Source: Anaerolinea thermophila (GTDB lineage Bacteria > Chloroflexota > Anaerolineae > Anaerolineales > Villigracilaceae). Taken from it: 10,432 nucleotides of DNA. Shown here one piece after another: positions 1 through 4,873 of the stretch. The notes beneath the pieces were generated by a model. The model saw only the letters and a list, made by a program, of their open reading frames with translations. It was not told where the DNA came from and did no database searches. How positions within the stretch are numbered: the stretch's first letter is position 1; each line of letters opens with the position of its first letter. The DNA lies in contig DZBA01000098.1 of assembly GCA_022729775.1 (NCBI GenBank), positions 1 through 10,432 on the forward strand. The letters are read 5' to 3'. The translations under genes were made by a program, and so were the position numbers.

Positions 1-17
1 GAGCCTAACATTTTATC

Positions 18-46
18 TTGAAGATGGTTACGTTCTATGGTAAAAT
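18..46 (+). promoter_or_regulatory. sigma70-type promoter of rpmB
   Basis: A TTGAAG -35 hexamer (18-23) and a TAAAAT -10 hexamer (41-46) are separated by exactly 17 bases. They match the consensus at 4/6 and 5/6 positions. The start point would fall near 53, giving a leader of about 50 nt before the L28 start codon. Placement directly upstream of a ribosomal protein gene makes this one of the more credible promoters in the window. Confidence 0.5.
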
Positions 47-86
47 CGCGTGCCTCCAAAAAGGCTTTCTATTGGAATCATAGTTC

Positions 87-94
87 GGAAAGGA
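87..94 (+). promoter_or_regulatory. ribosome binding site deciding the rpmB start
   Basis: The purine run GGAAAGGA lies 8 bases before the ATG at 103. It supports that start over the in-frame ATG at 37, which overlaps the spacer and -10 of the likely promoter and would add 22 residues foreign to L28. Confidence 0.6.
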
Positions 95-102
95 ATTCAA
101 TC

Positions 103-288
103 ATGGCAAAGTGTAATCACTGCGGAAAAGCAACAACATTTGGGCATAACCGTTCTTTCTCTCTGCGCGCGACCAACCGCACGTTCAAACCGAACCTGCA
201 AAAAGTCTCGGTGATGGAGAATGGTCGCCTGGTGAAAAAGACGCTGTGCGCCAAGTGCATCAAAACACTCGGCAAATCTGCGGCTTAG
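103..288 (+). CDS. rpmB: 50S ribosomal protein L28 (61 aa)
   Basis: Small basic protein of the large ribosomal subunit, complete at 61 residues, the usual size for bacterial L28. It starts MAKCNHCGK and carries the conserved core GHNRSFSLRATNRTFKPN, the L28 signature. Two CxxC pairs (C4/C7 and C49/C52) make this the zinc-binding (C+) form; many bacteria carry a cysteine-free paralogue instead. The ATG at 103 was chosen because a good ribosome binding site precedes it and the protein then begins as the family does; an in-frame ATG at 37 only adds a promoter-derived extension. The gene stands alone, with its own promoter and an intrinsic terminator 24 bases after the stop, and it converges with the kinase gene on the other strand. 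Confidence 0.95.
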   Translation: MAKCNHCGKATTFGHNRSFSLRATNRTFKPNLQKVSVMENGRLVKKTLCAKCIKTLGKSAA

Positions 289-301
289 GTTTGTTTTCCA
301 T

Positions 302-355
302 TTACGCAAAGGTCACGGCGCAAGCCGTGATTTTTGTTTAACTCACCTTGCGTAA
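302..355. repeat. outer inverted repeat around the rpmB terminator
   Basis: TTACGCAAAGGT (302-313) and ACCTTGCGTAA (345-355) are inverted copies that differ by a single inserted A, and they enclose the terminator hairpin. The right arm overlaps TTAACTCACCTT (338-349). The same 12 bases occur as the reverse complement at 6422-6433, in the end of the palindromic element there. The region therefore looks like a small repeat-derived element placed between two convergent genes, possibly a partial copy of the same family. Confidence 0.45.
313..339 (+). terminator. intrinsic terminator after rpmB
   Basis: A perfect 7-bp stem (TCACGGC 313-319, GCCGTGA 324-330) closes a GCAA tetraloop and is followed directly by TTTTTGTTT. 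This is a classic rho-independent terminator for + transcription. On the minus strand the stem is not followed by a T tract, so it does not obviously terminate the convergent kinase gene. Confidence 0.8.
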
Positions 356-368
356 GATTTTCCCGAGT

Positions 369-1400
369 TTACGGCGCAGGCGGGCGCCATGCAAAGTACA
401 CCATCATCCAAAACGGAATCAGCCCGCCGACAGCAATCAACGTAAAAAGCCCAAGCGCGATGGTTGTCCAATCCATTTCCTCGGTGGGGATGTCTTCTTC
501 TGCGGGTTGGGGCGTCGGTTTGTTTTGCGGAAGCCGCTCTGCCACATCTGGTTTGAGCGCGGGCGCGGGGGCGTCGCGTTGTGTCCCGAACTTCATCAAT
601 ACGCGCCCCAGCTGGTCGGCTGTGCGATAACGCGCGGAAGGTTCTTTTGACAAAACCTTCATGATGATTTCTTCCAGCGCGGAGGGGATGTCGGGGACAT
701 ATTCGCGCACGGGAATCGGACGGGCAGAGATGTGCAGCCGCGCGAGTTCTTCCGCGCTCGATGCGGTGAAGGGCGGCGCGCCGGTCAGCAACTCGTATAT
801 CACAATGCCAAGCGAGTAAACATCAGACGCGGGAGTGGGCGCTTCGCCTGCGGCTTGTTCTGGCGCAAAATAAAGCGGCGATCCCCACACGACTTTGGCG
901 CGTTCCCCCGGGGTGATGGTGGCAAGCGCGCGCGCAATTCCAAAATCGGTCACTTTCAAACGATTATCTTTGGTGACAAGCATGTTGTGGGGTTTGACGT
1001 CACAGTGGACGATGCCCGCGCGGTGGGCATACCCGATACCGGCGCACGCCTGCACCATGAGCGGGATTGCATTTTCGACAGAAAAACGCCCGCGCTCGCG
1101 GATGAGTTGTTTTAGGTCTTTGCCCGGCACATGTTCCATGACGATGAAGAGCAGGTCGTCTACAAAGCCAAAGTCATGCACGATGACAATGTTGGGATGC
1201 GAAAGATTCGCGGCGGCGCGCGCTTCGAGCCGAAAGTTCTTTTGAAATTCTTCGCTGCTGGAAAAATCCTTGCGCAGCACTTTGATTGCAACATAGCGAT
1301 CCAGCACCGGGTCGCGCGCGCGGAAAACATCCGCCATGCCGCCAGAGCCGAGCTGCTCCAGCAGTTGATATCGTCCGTTGAGTAGTTTGCCTTGTTCCAT
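369..1400 (-). CDS. Membrane-anchored Ser/Thr protein kinase, PknB-type, non-RD (343 aa)
   Basis: Eukaryotic-type protein kinase expected to phosphorylate Ser/Thr residues of unknown targets. In the 343-residue form: glycine-rich loop GSGGMADV (18-25), VAIK lysine K40, helix-C glutamate E59, catalytic loop HCDVKPHN (132-139, aspartate D134), DFG (152-154) and APE (179-181). The arginine of the usual HRD motif is cysteine, making it a non-RD kinase. After about residue 265 comes a Pro/Ala/Glu-rich linker, then one hydrophobic segment (about 311-336) and a seven-residue tail, so there is no extracellular PASTA or other sensor domain. The ATG at 1400 is preferred: an in-frame ATG at 1484 would place the start upstream of a terminator hairpin and add 28 atypical residues. 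A TATAAT box lies 7 bases before the chosen start. The gene converges with rpmB. Confidence 0.92.
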   Translation of the reverse strand: MEQGKLLNGRYQLLEQLGSGGMADVFRARDPVLDRYVAIKVLRKDFSSSEEFQKNFRLEARAAANLSHPNIVIVHDFGFVDDLLFIVMEHVPGKDLKQLIRERGRFSVENAIPLMVQACAGIGYAHRAGIVHCDVKPHNMLVTKDNRLKVTDFGIARALATITPGERAKVVWGSPLYFAPEQAAGEAPTPASDVYSLGIVIYELLTGAPPFTASSAEELARLHISARPIPVREYVPDIPSALEEIIMKVLSKEPSARYRTADQLGRVLMKFGTQRDAPAPALKPDVAERLPQNKPTPQPAEEDIPTEEMDWTTIALGLFTLIAVGGLIPFWMMVYFAWRPPAP

Positions 1401-1407
1401 TGGCAGA

Positions 1408-1413
1408 ATTATA
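1408..1413 (-). promoter_or_regulatory. -10 box of the kinase gene, possibly leaderless
   Basis: On the minus strand a perfect TATAAT lies 7 bases before the ATG at 1400, so transcription would begin at or next to the A of the start codon. No Shine-Dalgarno sequence is seen between the box and the ATG. Only a weak -35 candidate (TCTATT, 17 bases upstream at 1431-1436) is present. Confidence 0.45.
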
Positions 1414-1430
1414 TCATTTGAAAAGAATGA

Positions 1431-1472
1431 AATAGAAAACATCCCAAAGGTATTTGCAAAACCTTCGGGATG
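1431..1472 (-). terminator. intrinsic terminator after the DUF2202 gene
   Basis: Read on the minus strand, arms at 1461-1472 and 1440-1451 form a 12-bp stem (CATCCCGAAGGT with ACCTTTGGGATG, one G-U pair) with a 9-base loop, followed by TTTTCTATTT. It lies 24 bases after the DUF2202 stop codon. It separates that gene from the downstream kinase gene and argues that the two are not one transcript. Confidence 0.8.
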
Positions 1473-1496
1473 TTGAAATTTCATTGGATGATTTTT

Positions 1497-2600
1497 TTAG
1501 TGATTGCCGCCGCCTTTGCCGCCTGCCCATGACGGGCGTCCATTTGCATCGCGGAGGGTGTACACTTGACCCGTTGCGTCAATGGTGACAGAGATTGCGT
1601 TATACAGTCCTTCGTCGCCGGTGAAGCCATTGACCGTGACCGCTGTTCCAGCCTGTGGCGCAAAACCGATGGATTGGACGTAACTCGAATTTCCCATCTG
1701 CACATACAGCGCTTTGCCATCATCGGTGGTGATGCTGATTCCAAATCCGTCGAAGGTATTGACAACGCCGTGAACTGTCGTCGCGCTGGTGATATTTGCC
1801 TGTCCCATACCGCCGCCACCGCCTTGACCCTTGCCTTGTCCGCCGCCTTGTCCACCACCCTGACCACCACCCTGTCCCTGACCTTGACCACCACCCTGTC
1901 CCTGACCTTGTCCGCCGCCCTGACCTTGACCTTGTCCGCCACCTTGTCCACCACTTTGACCTTGACCAGATTGTCCGGTGAATGCGGCAAGATGATTATA
2001 TGAGCCAGCCATCAAGTTGTTGTAGACTTGCTGAATATCGGCGTTGTCGGTTTTGGCTAGATGCGCTTGCAGGTCTTTGATGTCGGTCTCTTCAATCAAC
2101 GCGCCGACTTTGAGCGCTTCAACTTGCGAGACAGAACCCTGCGCGATCAATTGATTGTACAAAGTTTGCAGGTTCGCGTCTTTGAACTGTCCCGGCGCAA
2201 GCATGGGGTCGGCAAGACCATAGCGGTCTAGCAGTAATTTAACTTCGTCCATGTGAGCCTGTTCGCTCGCCGCGATATTTTGGAAGACGGGCGTTCCCCA
2301 CAGCGCGAACATCTGGTTGTAAACATCGCGCGCGAGTTTTTCTTCTTCGCGCATGAATAACAGCCCAGCGGACTCTTCCGCGCTTAAGTCAGAAGCGGGA
2401 ATTGCAGTGAGTTGAATTCCGCCGCCGTTGCCGCCATTTCCACCGTTGCCGTTGCCTTGCCCAGATGGGACAGATGCCTGCGGCGCGGATGCTGTGGTCG
2501 TGCCGGGCGATGCGAATGCGTTATATGCGCTTGCGCCTACAGCGATCACGATGACCGCTGAAAGAATGCCGATAAGTAAGTTTTTCAAGTTGTTAAACAT
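1497..2600 (-). CDS. Secreted or anchored DUF2202 ferritin-like protein with Gly/Gln linker (367 aa)
   Basis: The N-terminal hydrophobic segment (about 7-27) is a signal peptide or anchor and is followed by a Ser/Pro/Gly/Asn spacer. Residues about 70-208 match the DUF2202 ferritin-like helical domain: MREEEKLARDVY (83-94), SEQAHMDEVKLLLDRYG (112-128), GALIEETDIKDL (166-177), NLMAGSYNHLAAF (195-207). E87, E113, H116, E170 and H203 are candidate metal ligands by analogy with ferritin-like proteins, so a di-metal oxidase or metal-binding role outside the membrane is an inference. Residues 209-267 are almost pure Gly/Gln with an 8-residue GGGQGQGQ period. The C-terminal domain (268-360) looks beta-rich and ends TLRDANGRPSWAG; I do not know its function. 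A strong ribosome binding site (AGGAGAGA, 2605-2612) supports the start. The gene is divergent from the cytochrome operon and has its own terminator. Confidence 0.85.
   Translation of the reverse strand: MFNNLKNLLIGILSAVIVIAVGASAYNAFASPGTTTASAPQASVPSGQGNGNGGNGGNGGGIQLTAIPASDLSAEESAGLLFMREEEKLARDVYNQMFALWGTPVFQNIAASEQAHMDEVKLLLDRYGLADPMLAPGQFKDANLQTLYNQLIAQGSVSQVEALKVGALIEETDIKDLQAHLAKTDNADIQQVYNNLMAGSYNHLAAFTGQSGQGQSGGQGGGQGQGQGGGQGQGQGGGQGQGQGGGQGGGQGGGQGKGQGGGGGMGQANITSATTVHGVVNTFDGFGISITTDDGKALYVQMGNSSYVQSIGFAPQAGTAVTVNGFTGDEGLYNAISVTIDATGQVYTLRDANGRPSWAGGKGGGNH
1855..1945 (-). repeat. 24-bp tandem repeat coding for the Gly/Gln linker
   Basis: Within the DUF2202 gene, units of about 24 bases encoding GGGQGQGQ recur roughly three times, flanked by shorter degenerate GGQ units. 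Copies differ mainly by alternative Gly and Gln codons. Such tracts readily change length by slippage, so copy number may vary between strains. Confidence 0.65.
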
Positions 2601-2621
2601 TGTTTCTCTCCTGTTTGTAGG

Positions 2622-2643
2622 TCACGCAAATTTGATTGCGTGA
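2622..2643. promoter_or_regulatory. perfect inverted repeat in the DUF2202 leader
   Basis: TCACGCAA (2622-2629) and TTGCGTGA (2636-2643) form a perfect 8-bp inverted repeat around a 6-base spacer. The repeat ends 21 bases before the DUF2202 start and 9 bases before its ribosome binding site. It could be a dimeric regulator's operator or an mRNA hairpin near the binding site. I see no convincing -10/-35 pair for this gene. Confidence 0.45.
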
Positions 2644-2709
2644 TATAGTTTTATTCATTGGGTCACATTCTATATGCGACTTGCAATGCTCACATGATAG
2701 TTTTTCAAT

Positions 2710-2760
2710 GTAAAGGGATTGTAAATATTCCTTCAAGACTTTAAGAAGGAGTGTCTTTAC
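2710..2760. promoter_or_regulatory. nested inverted repeat in the divergent intergenic region
   Basis: GTAAAG (2710-2715) pairs with CTTTAC (2755-2760), and inside them TCCTTC (2729-2734) pairs with GAAGGA (2745-2750). The structure sits midway between the DUF2202 gene and the cytochrome b operon, just upstream of the likely operon promoter. This is a suitable place for an activator or repressor site serving both genes. The stems are short, so chance pairing is possible. Confidence 0.3.
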
Positions 2761-2781
2761 AAAATCTTCATACTTTCTTTT

Positions 2782-2809
2782 TTGTCTTCATAATTTGAAT
2801 TGATAAAAT
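2782..2809 (+). promoter_or_regulatory. candidate promoter of the cytochrome operon
   Basis: TTGTCT (2782-2787) and TAAAAT (2804-2809) are spaced 16 bases apart, matching consensus at 4/6 and 5/6. Transcription would start near 2816, about 50 bases before the chosen start codon. Two TCATGA palindromes (2817-2822 and 2832-2837), 15 bases apart, overlap and follow the predicted start and might be an operator. Confidence 0.4.
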
Positions 2810-2853
2810 ATCTTTGTCATGAGATAGAACTTCATGACTCTGGGAAAATCCGC

Positions 2854-2860
2854 AAAGGAA
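2854..2860 (+). promoter_or_regulatory. ribosome binding site deciding the cytochrome b start
   Basis: AAAGGAA lies 6 bases before the ATG at 2867. The earlier in-frame ATG at 2834 has no comparable purine-rich site in front of it and would add only an 11-residue polar extension. Confidence 0.55.
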
Positions 2861-2866
2861 ACAAAT

Positions 2867-4261
2867 ATGGACGAACAAACACCCAAACCCGATCCCTCTC
2901 TTTTTGAACAAATGCGAAACAGGCTCACCCCCGATGGCTTGCCCACCGATGACCGCGGACGAATGCGCATGGTGGTGGATAGTCTGGTATTGCACCTTCA
3001 CCCCGCCAAGACAGAAGTCAACTCGATGAAGTGGACATACACCTGGGGGCTGGGCGGACTCTCCGCGCTGCTGATGATGATTCTCGGCTTGACGGGCATT
3101 GTCCTGCTCAACAATTACACGCCTGCCGCGCCGCAAGCCTATCTCGACATTTTGGAAATCAATTCCAATGTCTGGTTTGGCGAGCTCATCCGCAACATGC
3201 ACCACTGGAGCGCGAATCTTTTGATTGTGGTCGCGGTACTTCATCTCATCCGCGTATTTGCTACGGGCGCGTATCGTCCGCCGCGCGAGTTGAACTGGCT
3301 CATCGGCGTTGCCATGCTGCTCTTGATTCTCGGCGCAAACTTTACTGGTTATCTCCTCCCCTGGGACCAGCTTGCATATTGGGCAATCACCGTCGGTACA
3401 AGCATTGTCAGTTACGTCCCGCTGATTGGCGCAGGGCTGGGCAGGCTTGTGTTGGGCGGTCCCGAAGTCGGCGCGAATACGCTGCTCAATTTTTATTCCA
3501 TGCACATTTCGTTTATTCCGCTTGCCATCTTCAGTTTGATGTCTTATCACTTTTGGCGCGTAAGAAAAGACGGCGGGCTGACCATTCCCAAATCCTCGAC
3601 GCAGACAGAAGACCCGAAGCCGGAGCGCGTGACCACCATCCCGCATCTGGTTCACCGCGAATTGATTTTTGCCGTCGCGTGGACAGCTGCGCTCCTTACT
3701 TTCTCCATGTTTATCCCCGCGCCGCTGGAGGGAATTGCAAACCCCGGGCTTTCTCCCAACCCTGCCAAAGCCCCCTGGTATTTTATGGGACTGCAAGAAC
3801 TACTGCTGCATTTTCATCCGCTGGTTGGCGCAATTATCATCCCCACGCTCGCCATCATTGGAATTTTTACCCTGCCTTTCTTTGACCTAAACGCGAAAAG
3901 CGTCGGCGTATATTTCCGCTCTCAACGCGGACGTTCGCTCACTGTGCTTGCCACCGGACTCGCGCTCATCTCCACGCCGGTCTGGGTCTTGCTCGACGAA
4001 TATCTTCTCAACTGGACATTGTGGCTTCCCACATGGGATACGCTCATTTCCAACGGACTCATTCCGCTGGCGGTGATTTTGCTCCCGTTGATTTTCCTCG
4101 ACGATTGGATTCATAAATCTTTCAAAGCGGATACGGAAGAGCGCGTGCTTTTTATCGCGTCGTTTCTTTTCACATCGTTTATCGTCCTCACCCTGATTGG
4201 CATCTTCTTCCGCGGACCTGGCATGAGTCTATACTTCCCCTGGAATATGCCGGTGCATTAA
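2867..4261 (+). CDS. Cytochrome b subunit of a b6f/bc-type quinol oxidoreductase (464 aa)
   Basis: Integral membrane di-haem cytochrome b, the quinol-oxidising core of a complex III-type enzyme. Haem ligand pairs are H112/H126 in one helix (MHHWSANL to LHLIRVF) and H213/H228 in another (YSMHISF to YHFWRVRK). The second pair is 15 residues apart, as in cytochrome b6, not 14 as in mitochondrial-type cytochrome b. The N-terminal half is b6-like with four helices. The C-terminal half (from about 262) resembles subunit IV with extra helices, so both parts are fused in one chain. The Qo-site segment reads KAPWYFMG (301-308) in place of the PEWY of proteobacterial enzymes. No cysteine occurs in the chain, so the covalent haem ci of b6f seems absent. 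First gene of an operon with the Rieske protein and cytochrome c. Quinol type, probably menaquinol, is inferred. Confidence 0.93.
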   Translation: MDEQTPKPDPSLFEQMRNRLTPDGLPTDDRGRMRMVVDSLVLHLHPAKTEVNSMKWTYTWGLGGLSALLMMILGLTGIVLLNNYTPAAPQAYLDILEINSNVWFGELIRNMHHWSANLLIVVAVLHLIRVFATGAYRPPRELNWLIGVAMLLLILGANFTGYLLPWDQLAYWAITVGTSIVSYVPLIGAGLGRLVLGGPEVGANTLLNFYSMHISFIPLAIFSLMSYHFWRVRKDGGLTIPKSSTQTEDPKPERVTTIPHLVHRELIFAVAWTAALLTFSMFIPAPLEGIANPGLSPNPAKAPWYFMGLQELLLHFHPLVGAIIIPTLAIIGIFTLPFFDLNAKSVGVYFRSQRGRSLTVLATGLALISTPVWVLLDEYLLNWTLWLPTWDTLISNGLIPLAVILLPLIFLDDWIHKSFKADTEERVLFIASFLFTSFIVLTLIGIFFRGPGMSLYFPWNMPVH

Positions 4262-4272
4262 ACGCAGAAGTC

Positions 4273-4332
4273 AGAATGCAGATTGCAGAACAAACTCTTC
4301 ATTCCTTATTCTTCATTCTGCATTCTTCATTC
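4273..4332. repeat. inverted and direct repeats between cytochrome b and Rieske genes
   Basis: AGAATGCAGA (4273-4282) and TCTGCATTCT (4317-4326) are perfect inverted copies. ATTCTTCATTC occurs twice (4308-4318 and 4322-4332). There is no T tract, so this is more likely an intergenic repeat or mRNA-stabilising hairpin than a terminator. It could also adjust expression of the downstream genes relative to cytochrome b. Confidence 0.5.
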
Positions 4333-4346
4333 AAAAGGATTTCCCC

Positions 4347-4841
4347 ATGACCGAAAACACACCCCAACCCCAAAATGTTTCGCGCCGCGATTTTCTTAAA
4401 GTCGCGTGGGCGCTTCTAGGCGGAATTGCCACCGTAGAAACCGCCGGCGTATTCCTTGCCTATCTTCAACCCCGCTTAGCCGAAGGCGAATTTGGCTCCG
4501 TCATCGTCGCCGGCAAAGTGGATGATTTTCCGCTGAACACTGTTACGCACATTCCCAACGGACGCTTCTACATTGTCCGCATTGGTGATGGCGGATTCCT
4601 CGCGGTGTACCATCGCTGCACGCATCTCGGCTGCACCGTCCCCTGGGATTCAACCGCGCAGAAATTCATCTGCCCGTGTCACAACTCGCAATTCGACCAG
4701 CAAGGCGTGGTGGAAAATCCGCCCGCGCCGCGTCCGCTCGATTTGTTCGCGCTCACCATCGAAGATGGCGAACTCAAAGTGGATACCGGTAATATCATCC
4801 AGCGCCAGACGTACGAAACCGCGCAGGTGGTTTATCCGTAA
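4347..4841 (+). CDS. Rieske 2Fe-2S protein, Tat-exported (164 aa)
   Basis: Rieske iron-sulfur subunit that takes the first electron from quinol at the cytochrome b Qo site and hands it to a c-type cytochrome. The cluster motifs CTHLGC (91-96) and CPCHNS (109-114) supply ligands C91, H93, C109 and H112, while C96 and C111 are placed to form the usual stabilising disulfide. An SRRDFLK twin-arginine motif (12-18) followed by a hydrophobic stretch (about 19-40) indicates Tat-dependent insertion with the segment kept as a membrane anchor. Length fits short bacterial Rieske proteins. The start is supported by AAAAGGA 7 bases upstream. It lies 85 bases after cytochrome b on the same strand and 32 bases before cytochrome c, so the three genes probably form one operon. 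Confidence 0.95.
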   Translation: MTENTPQPQNVSRRDFLKVAWALLGGIATVETAGVFLAYLQPRLAEGEFGSVIVAGKVDDFPLNTVTHIPNGRFYIVRIGDGGFLAVYHRCTHLGCTVPWDSTAQKFICPCHNSQFDQQGVVENPPAPRPLDLFALTIEDGELKVDTGNIIQRQTYETAQVVYP

Positions 4842-4842
4842 A

Positions 4843-4858
4843 ACAGGCTTAAGCCTGT
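4843..4858. repeat. perfect 16-bp palindrome between Rieske and cytochrome c genes
   Basis: ACAGGCTTAAGCCTGT is a perfect palindrome starting one base after the Rieske stop codon and ending 15 bases before the cytochrome c start. It has no loop and no T tract, so it is unlikely to terminate transcription. It may be a copy of a dispersed palindromic repeat or a protein-binding site. Confidence 0.5.
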
Positions 4859-4873
4859 CCCACAAGGAAACCT

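Noticed and set aside
37..102. Upstream in-frame extension of L28
   Set aside because: The extension overlaps the promoter spacer and -10, is not L28-like, and a good ribosome binding site marks the ATG at 103.
1401..1484. 28-residue N-terminal extension of the kinase
   Set aside because: It would be encoded across the terminator hairpin of the preceding gene and the likely -10 box, and the kinase domain starts normally just after the ATG at 1400.
1481..1990. Minus-strand open frame with KVRDRVV-like repeats
   Set aside because: It is the alternative-frame reading of the Gly/Gln tandem repeat of the DUF2202 gene; low-complexity DNA keeps several frames open.
2768..3796. Long minus-strand open frame of 342 codons
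   Set aside because: It lies opposite the cytochrome b gene, has an Arg/His/Gln-rich composition without a recognisable domain, and is explained as the antisense shadow of a well-supported gene.
4843..4858. Palindrome considered as a transcription terminator inside the operon
   Set aside because: It has no loop and no following T tract, and the next gene starts 15 bases later with its own ribosome binding site.
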